From: Candidatus Omnitrophota bacterium
GTDB taxonomy: Bacteria > Omnitrophota > Gorgyraeia > Gygaellales > Profunditerraquicolaceae
DNA: 15,247 nt
Assembly (NCBI GenBank): GCA_016212045.1
Contig: JACRHO010000057.1
Location: 1 to 15,247 of the forward strand
Reading direction: 5' to 3'
How positions within the stretch are numbered: position 1 is the first letter of the stretch; every line of letters begins with the position of its first letter. Under the pieces are notes generated by a model, which saw only the letters and a list, made by a program, of their open reading frames with translations, did not search any database and had not been told where the DNA came from. Shown here piece after piece: positions 7,612 to 14,360 of the stretch. The position numbers were made by a program, and so were the translations under genes.

Positions 7612-8691
7612 CTATAATATTACTATATTATCGCAATGGATAATTTCTTTAGCAAAGCGCTGGCCTAATACTTTCTCTAATTGCTTACTGGAAACACCGG
7701 CCTTGCCGCGGGCAAATTCCTCTTCCGATTTATCAGCGATGCTGACGATATCGTCGACTTCAAAAATACCCTGCACTGCTACTACGCCTACGGAAAGCAG
7801 GCTCTTTCTATTTTCCAGGGCATTCTTTGCGCCATCATCCACTACAATTCTCCCCTTTGCTCTAGCGCCAAAAGCAATCCAGCGTTGGCGCGCAGATAGA
7901 GACACTCCTCTGGGTAAAAATAATGTCCAATCTCCAATGGTATCTTCACCCTTAGTTATCTGCAGAATAATATTTTTAGTTTTTCCGTTGGCGATCACGC
8001 CAGGAATGCCGGAATCCCTGGCAATCTTGGCTGCCTCTATCTTGCTAATCATACCGCCCACACAACTTTCTTTATCCGTAGGACAGGCAAGCGCCTTTAT
8101 CTGAGGACTAATTTCATCTATTACCTTAATAATCTTTTTATTTTTATCCAAAAGACCATCTACGTCCGAGAGGATAATCAATAAGTCACTAGAGACCAGG
8201 CCCGCCACTAACGCAGAAAGTCGGTCGTTATCGCCAAACTTAATTTCTTCAGTAGATACAGTGTCATTTTCATTGATTATAGGAACTATTCCTAATTCTA
8301 ATAGCTTTAGAATAGTATTCTTGGCATTCAAATATCGTGCGCGGTTATCAAAATCATCCCAGGTCAAAAGAACCTGTGCACAATTTAATCCTCGCGTTTC
8401 AAAAAACTTGCGATACTGGCTCATCAAAAAATGCTGCCCCACCGCTGCCGTGGCCTGCAAAGACGACAATTCCTTTGGCCGAGTTTTCATTTTGAGTATA
8501 GACATACCCGAGGCAATCGCGCCTGAAGACACTACTACCATTTCCTTACCGCCTTTAATTAAATCCGCAAGTTGCGCAGCAATTTCATTCATCGGATAGA
8601 CAAAGCAATCCGCATGGGCCATTTGTCCACGCATCAGGCTTGCGCCTATCTTTACCACTATCCGCTTATAATTTTTTGCTAATTGCTTCAA
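7612..8691 (-). CDS. proB: Glutamate 5-kinase with C-terminal PUA domain
   Basis: ProB phosphorylates glutamate to gamma-glutamyl phosphate, the first and usually proline-inhibited step of proline synthesis. The 359 residues comprise an amino acid kinase domain (about 8-250) and a PUA domain (about 275-357). Visible motifs are VVKIGASL (12-19), VVSSGAIASG (53-62), INENDTVSTEEIKFGDND (139-156) and SDVDGL (175-180). The ATP-site block reads CVGGMISKIEA, where most relatives have GTGGMxTKxxA; this is a mild departure. The start is a TTG at 8689-8691, chosen because GGAGGG lies five bases upstream and the kinase domain begins just after it. It overlaps the end of obg by 26 bases. Presence of the PUA domain suggests the long, E. 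coli-like ProB type. Confidence 0.95.
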   Translation of the reverse strand: MKQLAKNYKRIVVKIGASLMRGQMAHADCFVYPMNEIAAQLADLIKGGKEMVVVSSGAIASGMSILKMKTRPKELSSLQATAAVGQHFLMSQYRKFFETRGLNCAQVLLTWDDFDNRARYLNAKNTILKLLELGIVPIINENDTVSTEEIKFGDNDRLSALVAGLVSSDLLIILSDVDGLLDKNKKIIKVIDEISPQIKALACPTDKESCVGGMISKIEAAKIARDSGIPGVIANGKTKNIILQITKGEDTIGDWTLFLPRGVSLSARQRWIAFGARAKGRIVVDDGAKNALENRKSLLSVGVVAVQGIFEVDDIVSIADKSEEEFARGKAGVSSKQLEKVLGQRFAKEIIHCDNIVIL

Positions 8692-9619
8692 TTAATCCCT
8701 CCAGGCCCTGCTGTTTTAATGCTGATATGGGATAAACTTTTTTCCTGGCCATTTTCTTAAATTTCTCCAAGTTTTTATCTGCGCCTTCTAAATCCATCTT
8801 ATTTGCCGCGATAATCTGGGTTTTGCGGGATACGGCACTGCTGTATTTCTTTAACTCCTGATTGATAATTTTGTAATCCTCTAGGGGCTTACGTCCTTCA
8901 AAACCAGCCATATCAATCAGGTGCAGCAGGAGTTTTGTGCGTTCAATATGCCTTAAAAACCTATCGCCTAAACCCCGGCCTTCAGATGAGCCGGCAATAA
9001 GACCGGGTATATCTGCGATGACAAATGACTTATCGCCAGCCTTAACTACTCCTAAAACCGGAGATTTGGTAGTAAAAGGATAAGCGGCAATCTTCGGGTG
9101 CGCATTGGAAACCGCAGAAATTAAAGTAGATTTTCCGACATTAGGAAAACCTACCACCCCCACATCGGCAATCAGTTTTAAATCAAGGAGTAATTCTTTT
9201 TCTTCGCCGCTACCTGGGGGAGCGCCATCGCGCTGATGCCTGTTGCCGAGACCCCCCTTGCCGCCAGAGGCAACAATAACTTCTTCTTCATCTTTATCTA
9301 AACTACGTAAGAGGCAATCTGTTTTAATATCCTTGACCAGGGTGCCGCAGGGCACACGGATAACAAGCGCAGGGGCGTCTTTTCCTTTTTTGTTTTTGCC
9401 TGAACCGTGCTCTCCGGATAAACCGTAAAAATGCTGACGGTATTTAAAATCTAAAAGGGTATGCAGGTTTCGGTCTGAGTGGATAATAATATCTGCGCCC
9501 CTGCCGCCGTCGCCGCCATCAGGTATCCCGTGACGGGTATATTTATCCCGATAAAAACTTCTACAGCCCTTGCCGCCGTCGCCGGCTTTCACATAAATCT
9601 TGGCTTGGTCAATAAACAT
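8666..9619 (-). CDS. obgE: GTPase Obg/CgtA
   Basis: This ribosome-associated GTPase acts in large-subunit maturation and the stringent response. From the ATG at 9617-9619 the protein has 317 residues: a glycine-rich Obg domain (about 1-152) and a G domain with GFPNVGKST (157-165), the TT switch, DIPG (203-206), NKMD (273-276) and SAL (299-301). The third, OCT domain is absent, as in many bacteria. Within the Obg domain, the segment after GLGN (123-126) is about eight residues shorter than the usual form rich in Asn, Ser and Pro before GEE. A TTG at 9632-9634 would add five residues and overlap rplU; the ATG is preferred because the conserved N-terminus starts with FIDQAKIYVKAGDGG. It follows rplU directly, with rpmA missing in between. 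Confidence 0.95.
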   Translation of the reverse strand: MFIDQAKIYVKAGDGGKGCRSFYRDKYTRHGIPDGGDGGRGADIIIHSDRNLHTLLDFKYRQHFYGLSGEHGSGKNKKGKDAPALVIRVPCGTLVKDIKTDCLLRSLDKDEEEVIVASGGKGGLGNRHQRDGAPPGSGEEKELLLDLKLIADVGVVGFPNVGKSTLISAVSNAHPKIAAYPFTTKSPVLGVVKAGDKSFVIADIPGLIAGSSEGRGLGDRFLRHIERTKLLLHLIDMAGFEGRKPLEDYKIINQELKKYSSAVSRKTQIIAANKMDLEGADKNLEKFKKMARKKVYPISALKQQGLEGLIEAISKKL

Positions 9620-9626
9620 TCTTTGC

Positions 9627-9941
9627 TTAGCCAACCTCTATTTCTTTAATTTTTATGCGGGTCAGCTGCTGGCGGTGGCCTTTTTTCCAGTGCTTGGCTT
9701 TTCTGCGTCGGTATTTAAAAGAGATGGTTTTTGCAGACTTGCAGTGCTCCAATACCGTAGCCACTATTTTGGCATCTTTTAAATAGGGCTGGCCGATTTC
9801 AATTTTTTTCTCTTTAGAGACCAAAAGCACATTGCCTAAAGCAATTTCTTTGCCTGCCTCGGCAGACTGCTTTTCTACCTCAATAGTGTCGCCCTTTTTC
9901 ACCGCATATTGTTTTGCTCCAACTTCAATTATTGCATACAT
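9627..9941 (-). CDS. rplU: 50S ribosomal protein L21
   Basis: L21 is a 23S rRNA-binding protein of the large subunit. The 104-residue protein is standard length, with N-terminal MYAIIEVGAKQYAVKKGD, the middle GxPYLKDAKIVATVLEH block and the basic signature FKYRRRKAKHWKKGHRQ (about residues 75-91) followed by LTRIKIKEI. An AAGGAGA Shine-Dalgarno sequence sits eight bases before the ATG, and a near-consensus promoter lies just upstream, so this gene heads a transcript. L27 (rpmA), which normally sits directly downstream, is not present in the window. Confidence 0.98.
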   Translation of the reverse strand: MYAIIEVGAKQYAVKKGDTIEVEKQSAEAGKEIALGNVLLVSKEKKIEIGQPYLKDAKIVATVLEHCKSAKTISFKYRRRKAKHWKKGHRQQLTRIKIKEIEVG

Positions 9942-9978
9942 TTGAGTTTCTCCTTTAGAATAATTTTTTAGAGATATT

Positions 9979-10007
9979 ATTATAATATATTATATATGCT
10001 GGGTCAA
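9979..10007 (-). promoter_or_regulatory. Sigma-70-type promoter for the rplU operon
   Basis: On the minus strand a -35 box TTGACC (10002-10007) and a perfect -10 box TATAAT (9979-9984) are separated by exactly 17 bases. The spacer is AT-rich. It starts seven bases past the RNase E/G stop and points at rplU, leaving a short leader of about 30 bases that holds the AAGGAGA Shine-Dalgarno sequence. The local TATAATATAT tracts give possible alternative -10 boxes, but this pairing is the best. Confidence 0.75.
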
Positions 10008-10013
10008 GGATAA

Positions 10014-11513
10014 TTAGGGGGAAATTTTGATTTCTTCTATGTGGCTTGAGGGGCTGGCGATGAGATTTATCTTGGCCTTAAACTGCTGCTCTATCATGCG
10101 GATGGTATTTTTATCTTTTAATATCTCGTCAACGATAAGCGGATGCAGGCTAATGCTCGCCTGGCGCGGGCGTCTCTGTCTTAAGAACCTCCTTAGTTCT
10201 TTAATGGCTAGGGTAGATACCGTGAGGGGAGATTTCACCTTGCCCCTGCCGCTACAATAAGGGCAGGCCTGATATGAGACCATGTGGGCAGTTTTATGGA
10301 TACGCTCGCGGGTCATCTCTACTAACCCGAATTTAGAAATCCCTAAGATATCATACTTGGCCTTATCATTGCTTAATGCCTTTTTTAAAATATTCAGGAC
10401 CTCCCGACGGTGCCCCTCTTTTTCCATATCAATAAAATCTATCACGATAATTCCGCCTAAATCGCGGAGTTTTATCTGACGGCCTACTTCTATGGCCGTC
10501 TCGCAATTTACTTTAAATGCCGCCTCTTCCTGGTCTAAATTTTTCCTAAAACCCCCGCTATTGACATCAATCACCACCAACCCTTCAGTAGGCTCAATCA
10601 CTAGATACGCCTTGGATTTCAGATAAACTGTGCTTTCAAAGAGCTTATTAATCTGGCGTTCAATATCTTTATCTATGAATAAATCATCGCCTTTATATAA
10701 CTCTACCCTCTTGATGAGATAACTCAAGAAGGTCTTCATAAAACGCATAATCCGATAGTATTCGCTCTTGGAATCCACAATCAACTTAGAAACATCGTCG
10801 GTAAAAGAATCCCGGATGGCCCTGAAGGTCAGGTCATATTCTTCATAGATTAAGGCCGGCGGCTTCTTAAGACTGCTTATTTTCTCCAATCTCTTCCATA
10901 ATTTTAACAGGAAATGGGCATCCCGCAGCAGCTCCTGCCGGGATTTACCTTCGGCAGCAGTGCGCACAATAAAACCAATATCTTTGGGCAGGCGCAATTC
11001 TGAAAGTACTGCCTTCAGGCGTCTGCGCTCCTCTTCATCTTCAATTCTGCGGGAAATCCCTATCTGGTTGTGCTGGGGCATAATTACGAGGTATCTTCCG
11101 GCAAGGCCGATGTTACAGGAGAGCCGGGGTCCCTTTGTCCCAAAGGACTCCTTGACTACCTGCACCAAAACCTCCTGCCCTTTTTTTACCCCGTTAGAAA
11201 TTTTATTTAGCATCTCTCCTTTGGTATTTCTAACGGGGTTTACCTCTTTTGGCTGAGGCAGCCCTTGAGACTCCAGGGACTCAAAGGCAGATTCTATATC
11301 GGATAAATAAAGGAAACCTTTCTTGGGTAAACCAATATCCACAAATGCCGCGCCAATGTTGGGCAGGACTGCTTCAATTCTACCTTTATAGATATTCCCG
11401 ACGATAGTCTTATCCTGCGGATGCTCAAGGTAAAATTCCTCCAGGCGGCCGTCATTGACTATAGCCACGCGTTTTTGCTGCGGTTCAACATTAATTAAAA
11501 TTTCTTTGGACAT
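10014..11513 (-). CDS. rng: Ribonuclease E/G family endoribonuclease
   Basis: This is a single-strand endoribonuclease for rRNA maturation and mRNA decay. The 499-residue length matches RNase G (about 490) rather than long RNase E; there is no degradosome scaffold tail. Domains are an S1 RNA-binding domain (about 38-132), the 5'-sensor/RNase H-like region, and the DNase I-like catalytic part with metal-binding Asp316 (VVIDVNSGG) and Asp359 (IIVIDFIDM), spaced 43 residues apart as in RNase E. CPYCSGRG at 417-424 is the zinc-link motif. Residues 92-109 (NPVRNTKGEMLNKISNGV) are encoded by a palindromic insert in a variable loop of the S1 domain. The start ATG overlaps the end of the DUF2344 gene by 23 bases and has only a weak, distant AGGGA. 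The rplU promoter follows immediately. Confidence 0.95.
   Translation of the reverse strand: MSKEILINVEPQQKRVAIVNDGRLEEFYLEHPQDKTIVGNIYKGRIEAVLPNIGAAFVDIGLPKKGFLYLSDIESAFESLESQGLPQPKEVNPVRNTKGEMLNKISNGVKKGQEVLVQVVKESFGTKGPRLSCNIGLAGRYLVIMPQHNQIGISRRIEDEEERRRLKAVLSELRLPKDIGFIVRTAAEGKSRQELLRDAHFLLKLWKRLEKISSLKKPPALIYEEYDLTFRAIRDSFTDDVSKLIVDSKSEYYRIMRFMKTFLSYLIKRVELYKGDDLFIDKDIERQINKLFESTVYLKSKAYLVIEPTEGLVVIDVNSGGFRKNLDQEEAAFKVNCETAIEVGRQIKLRDLGGIIVIDFIDMEKEGHRREVLNILKKALSNDKAKYDILGISKFGLVEMTRERIHKTAHMVSYQACPYCSGRGKVKSPLTVSTLAIKELRRFLRQRRPRQASISLHPLIVDEILKDKNTIRMIEQQFKAKINLIASPSSHIEEIKISP
11188..11239. repeat. 52-base palindromic element inside the RNase E/G gene
   Basis: Perfect 14-base arms ACCCCGTTAGAAAT (plus strand 11188-11201) and ATTTCTAACGGGGT (11226-11239) flank a 24-base spacer. 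The reading frame of the RNase passes straight through, and the arms encode NPVRN and KISNGV. The inserted length, about 54 bases or 18 codons, preserves the frame, and the position is the poorly conserved loop between GFLYLSDI and KKGQEVLVQVV of the S1 domain. The organisation is like that of the Rickettsia palindromic elements, which also occur in frame inside genes, although the sequence differs. Confidence 0.8.
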
Positions 11514-11799
11514 CTTTTATTTCTATCCCTTCTGGTAATTGTTGCTGTAATCTTTGTTTAAAATCATTAAGGTCCACTAATTCTTTTAAAACCAGACTTG
11601 CCTCTTCATTATCGCTCTCCAGGCCTAATTTTAAGGCGCGTTTAATACTTAACTTCGGGTGCGGGCTAAAGCCCTGACTGAGTTTTAGCGGCAGTTCTGC
11701 CCGGCGCATCGCCCGCATCAATAAACGCATCAGGTCTAAATGCGAGATATACTTCATCGGGCCTCTTTTAGCAAAACTAAAATCTATTTTATAATCCAT
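11491..11799 (-). CDS. Short DUF2344 (TIGR03936-type, radical SAM-linked) protein
   Basis: The 102 residues carry the start of the DUF2344 family: FSFAKRGPMKYISHLDLMRLLMRAMRRAELPLKLSQGFSPHP (from about residue 7 to 48), then LSIKRALKLGLESDNE. Known members are about 200 residues or are fused to a radical SAM protein, and they usually stand just upstream of rng-rplU-rpmA-obg. Here the gene stands at the expected place but is about half length, ending at KDVQRNFN, and no radical SAM gene precedes it; pilQ does. No frameshift is obvious, and the ORF ends 23 bases inside rng. The function of the family is unknown. It may be a natural short form or a decayed remnant. No good Shine-Dalgarno sequence is seen; a small inverted repeat brackets the ATG. 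Confidence 0.8.
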   Translation of the reverse strand: MDYKIDFSFAKRGPMKYISHLDLMRLLMRAMRRAELPLKLSQGFSPHPKLSIKRALKLGLESDNEEASLVLKELVDLNDFKQRLQQQLPEGIEIKDVQRNFN

Positions 11800-11808
11800 A
11801 TAGATTTT
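11779..11808. repeat. Inverted repeat around the DUF2344 start codon
   Basis: AAAATCTAT (11779-11787) and ATAGATTTT (11800-11808) are perfect 9-base arms with a 12-base loop that contains the start codon of the DUF2344 gene (11797-11799). In mRNA this would present the AUG in a loop. The stem is AT-rich and may be fortuitous. Confidence 0.35.
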
Positions 11809-11834
11809 AAGAAGGGTATAAAAGGTGGGTATTC

Positions 11835-13406
11835 TTATTGGTTCTTCTTGTTCTTCTTTGTGGCTACTTTTTTTTCCGCAGCCCGCCGTTCTAATCTCTC
11901 TTCTAATTTGGCAATCTCTTCTGGCGTAAGTTCGCCTTCTTTTACAATGCGGGCAGAAATAAAAATAAGTAAGTCTGTCTTTGTAGTATCTATCGTCTCT
12001 CTCTTGAACAATAACCCTAATAAGGGAATCTTGCTTAAGAAAGGCACCCCCATCACGCTTTTGGTTTTGGCATCCTTAAGCAGGCCGCCGATAACCACTG
12101 TTTCGCCATCCTTCATCAATACCCGCGTCTCTGCCTCCCTGGTCTGGATAATCGGATAGGCATTGGTACCTAAGGTATCGGTATATGAGGTTACTGCCGG
12201 ATGGATCACCATATTAATATAATTATTCGCCCCTACCTGCGGCACGACATTAAGTTGTATACCGATATCCTGATAATAATCTAAAGTAACATTTGTGGTC
12301 GATGTATCCGTTGCAACCTCCGTTTTAAGAATGGGGTATTTAGTACCCACTAATATGGTGGCCTCCTGATTATTCAAGGCCATAATCCGGGGCGCAGATA
12401 AGGTGTTGGTGTTTACATCCTCCTCAAGCATATGCAGCATTGTCTCAAATTGCGTGCCGGTTAATTTTCTAAATAATAACTCCAAGCCCACATTAAACGG
12501 TTCGGCAGAAGAAACAGCAGTAGTGGTTGTGCCTGCCAGCGGCCCAAAACCAGAAGGCTTAACCTGTGAACCTAAGGTATGACCTCCGAGGGTTGAGGTA
12601 GCATTACCAGCAGTCTTTGCGCTGGCCACGCTGGTGATTGTACTTGATTCAGCGCCCTCGCTACCAGTCCCCCAGTCAAAACCTAAATCTCTTAATAAAT
12701 CTTTATTTACCTCCACGATTCTAGTTTCAATCATGACCTGCTGCGGCATCACATCTATCTGCGCAATGACCTCTTTAATTTTAGCCAAGGCCCCTGCTAC
12801 GTCACTGACAATAAGTACTTTAGAGCGGCTGAGTCTCTCTTCACTTACTCTTTTACGTTTGCCGATATCGGCACCTGCGAATTCCCAGCCTGCCTGACCG
12901 GTCATTTCTAAGACGGTAATCTTACCCCGCGGCGATAGCTGCGGCTCCAGCGCCTTCTTGGCATCCTGGGCATCTATATATTTTAAAGCAAAAACCTCGG
13001 TGATGGTGGGCTGGACCTGAGCAAGTTCTACTTCCTGTTTTTTCTGGGCGGTAAGTTTATCAAAAGGGGCAACGGTGATAATATTACCCTGTCTCTCATA
13101 AGCATAACCATATGTCTTCAGGACTACATCCAGCGCCCTCTCCCAGGGCACATCTGTGAGTCTGATGGTCACATTCCCGATCACCTCAGGAGTAAAAACA
13201 ATATTTACCCCGGATTTATAGGAAATGATTTTTAAGACATTACGTATATCTGCCTCCTTAAAATCCAAGGTAACATACTGAGATTTATCCAGGTTCTCCA
13301 CTACCGCGGTCTGCTCTTCTGCAAAACAAAAATAAGAAATGACTAATAAATTACAAATAACAAATAACAAAATTTTGGTTTTAATATTGGGATTTGGAAT
13401 TTCCAC
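11835..13406 (-). CDS. pilQ: Type IV pilus secretin PilQ
   Basis: PilQ forms the outer-membrane ring through which the pilus leaves the cell. The 523 residues show a signal peptide (about 1-29, ending CFA before EEQ), an N0/STN domain (about 43-115; VTLDFKEADIRNVLKIIS, DVPWERALDVVL), an N1/KH-like domain (about 134-220), a Gly/Ser/Thr-rich insert (about 246-303), and the secretin pore (about 304-490) with TLSAPRIMALNNQEATILVG and the signature MGVPFLSKIPLLGLLFKRE. A charged Lys/Glu tail closes the protein. The AMIN peptidoglycan-binding domains common in PilQ are absent. The start is a GTG at 13404-13406 sharing one base with the pilP stop (TAGTG), preceded by AAGGAAG. The signal peptide DNA resembles that of pilP. 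It is the last pil gene of the cluster. Confidence 0.95.
   Translation of the reverse strand: MEIPNPNIKTKILLFVICNLLVISYFCFAEEQTAVVENLDKSQYVTLDFKEADIRNVLKIISYKSGVNIVFTPEVIGNVTIRLTDVPWERALDVVLKTYGYAYERQGNIITVAPFDKLTAQKKQEVELAQVQPTITEVFALKYIDAQDAKKALEPQLSPRGKITVLEMTGQAGWEFAGADIGKRKRVSEERLSRSKVLIVSDVAGALAKIKEVIAQIDVMPQQVMIETRIVEVNKDLLRDLGFDWGTGSEGAESSTITSVASAKTAGNATSTLGGHTLGSQVKPSGFGPLAGTTTTAVSSAEPFNVGLELLFRKLTGTQFETMLHMLEEDVNTNTLSAPRIMALNNQEATILVGTKYPILKTEVATDTSTTNVTLDYYQDIGIQLNVVPQVGANNYINMVIHPAVTSYTDTLGTNAYPIIQTREAETRVLMKDGETVVIGGLLKDAKTKSVMGVPFLSKIPLLGLLFKRETIDTTKTDLLIFISARIVKEGELTPEEIAKLEERLERRAAEKKVATKKNKKNQ
13317..13403. repeat. AT-rich repeat copy forming the PilQ signal peptide
   Basis: Plus-strand AAATTACAAATAACAAATAACAAA and the following GGTTTTAATATTGGGATTTGGAATTTCC resemble the repeat over the pilP start. 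Translated, this gives IPNPNIKTKILLFVICNL, against IQNPNNKTKVLLFVICHL in PilP. Only one or two CAAATAA units are present here, so this copy is shorter or more decayed. Confidence 0.55.
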
Positions 13407-13810
13407 TATTCTTCCTTCTTCAACTCCACCTCAGTGGGCTGGCCTTCCTTAATGAAAATTACCTTATTTTCTTCTATTTTTAGAACCTGATAATCTCCCA
13501 CGCTATCGCCTATTTTAACTACCGAGCCATTGACTATGGCGTAAGATATCCCCATTTTATCATAAATAATCCCTTCAAGCAATAAATCTGAAAGACTACT
13601 CTCTGTATCCAACTTCAACAGCCGGCCGTCAGCAGTAACCAAGGGGATAAAGGGATTGCGCTTGCCCTTAGAATCATAGATAAACTCCTCTTGAGCAAAC
13701 GATAAATGACAAATTCCAAATGACAAATAACAAATGAATGCCAAATGACAAATAACAAATAATAAAACTTTAGTTTTGTTATTTGGATTTTGGATTTTAT
13801 TTTTTAACAT
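13406..13810 (-). CDS. pilP: Type IV pilus assembly protein PilP
   Basis: PilP is a periplasmic protein that bridges the inner-membrane PilN/PilO complex and the secretin PilQ. The 134 residues have a signal peptide (about 1-39, SFA before QEE) and a small beta domain: YDSKGKRNPFIPLV (45-58), LSDLLLEGIIYDKMGISYAIVNGSVVKIGDSVGDYQV, typical of PilP. Classical PilP is a lipoprotein; the cysteines at 21, 27 and 34 are not in a convincing lipobox, so a soluble or signal-peptidase I-cleaved form is more likely. The N-terminus comes from a CAAATGACAAATAA-type repeat that also covers the pilO stop. The start overlaps pilO by 14 bases and the stop overlaps pilQ by one. Confidence 0.9.
   Translation of the reverse strand: MLKNKIQNPNNKTKVLLFVICHLAFICYLSFGICHLSFAQEEFIYDSKGKRNPFIPLVTADGRLLKLDTESSLSDLLLEGIIYDKMGISYAIVNGSVVKIGDSVGDYQVLKIEENKVIFIKEGQPTEVELKKEE
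13697..13800. repeat. CAAATGACAAAT tandem repeat forming the PilP signal peptide
   Basis: The plus strand reads as imperfect 7-base units: AAATGAC, AAATTCC, AAATGAC, AAATAAC, AAATGAATGCC, AAATGAC, AAATAAC, AAATAAT (13704 to about 13763), followed by a segment rich in GATTTTGGATTTT. On the coding strand the units give FVICHLAFICYLSFGICHLSF, with I-C-(H/Y)-L repeated three times, which serves as the hydrophobic core of the signal peptide. Confidence 0.75.
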
Positions 13811-14360
13811 ATGTCTTCAAGACCAAACTTACATTTTGCAGGAAGTCATTTTTTGTATCGCGCGTAATTCTTAAATCCTGAACCGCGAGATACTCCGGCG
13901 CGTTTTCTAAATCATTAAGAAAAGCGCCAAGATTATGATAATCGCAAGATAAATCCAAGGTGAGCAAGAGTGGGCTGGATTTTGCTGGTTCTACTTTTGC
14001 TTCCCGGGATGGCTTAATCTGGTTAATCTTGACCTTCTTTTGATTTGCCTGATTAGAGATGTATTCCATCAGGGCCGGTATCTGGTCTTCAGTAATTATT
14101 TTTTTGGCTTTTAAAGACGCGCTCTTTTTGTCCTGGTCCTGCTTTGTTTTTAATTCCTGCGTCGCCACTAAATCTTTATTTAATTTATCTATGTCATTTT
14201 TTAATTTGCTTATCTTGGGGTCAGACTCCTGGATACCCTTGATTTGCGTCTTTATTACAAATGAAAAATCTAAGTAGACTAAGATAAACGCCGCCAATAG
14301 AATCACAACTATTTTCTTATTATCTAATTGCAATTTAGATTGCCAGTTAGTTAATATCAT
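13797..14360 (-). CDS. pilO: Type IV pilus assembly protein PilO
   Basis: PilO is a bitopic inner-membrane protein that dimerises with PilN and binds PilP. The 187 residues show a short cytoplasmic N-terminus, one membrane helix (about 16-35, KIVVILLAAFILVYLDFSFV), a coiled coil (about 45-85, KISKLKNDIDKLNKDL) and a ferredoxin-like periplasmic domain with LSCDYHNLGAFLNDLENAPEYLAVQDLRI (about 137-165), a recognisable PilO block. The ATG overlaps the pilN stop (ATGA). The stop codon lies within the start of the repeat-derived pilP N-terminal sequence. Confidence 0.9.
   Translation of the reverse strand: MILTNWQSKLQLDNKKIVVILLAAFILVYLDFSFVIKTQIKGIQESDPKISKLKNDIDKLNKDLVATQELKTKQDQDKKSASLKAKKIITEDQIPALMEYISNQANQKKVKINQIKPSREAKVEPAKSSPLLLTLDLSCDYHNLGAFLNDLENAPEYLAVQDLRITRDTKNDFLQNVSLVLKTYVKK

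Noticed and set aside
7235..8104. Long plus-strand open frame of 289 codons opposite proA and proB
   Set aside because: It lies entirely antisense to two unmistakable enzymes, has no family motif, and reflects codon bias of the coding strand.
9632..9634. TTG as the start of obg
   Set aside because: It overlaps the L21 gene with a GAGG directly against the codon and no spacer; the ATG 15 bases on begins at the conserved Obg N-terminus. The TTG remains possible.
11180..11250. Frameshift or assembly error in the RNase E/G gene
   Set aside because: The family sequence continues in the same frame on both sides of the insert, and the catalytic residues keep their normal spacing.
13704..13763. CAAATGAC units as a CRISPR array or origin iterons
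   Set aside because: Units are 7 bases with no spacers, lie inside a coding signal peptide, and no dnaA, replication or cas gene is near.
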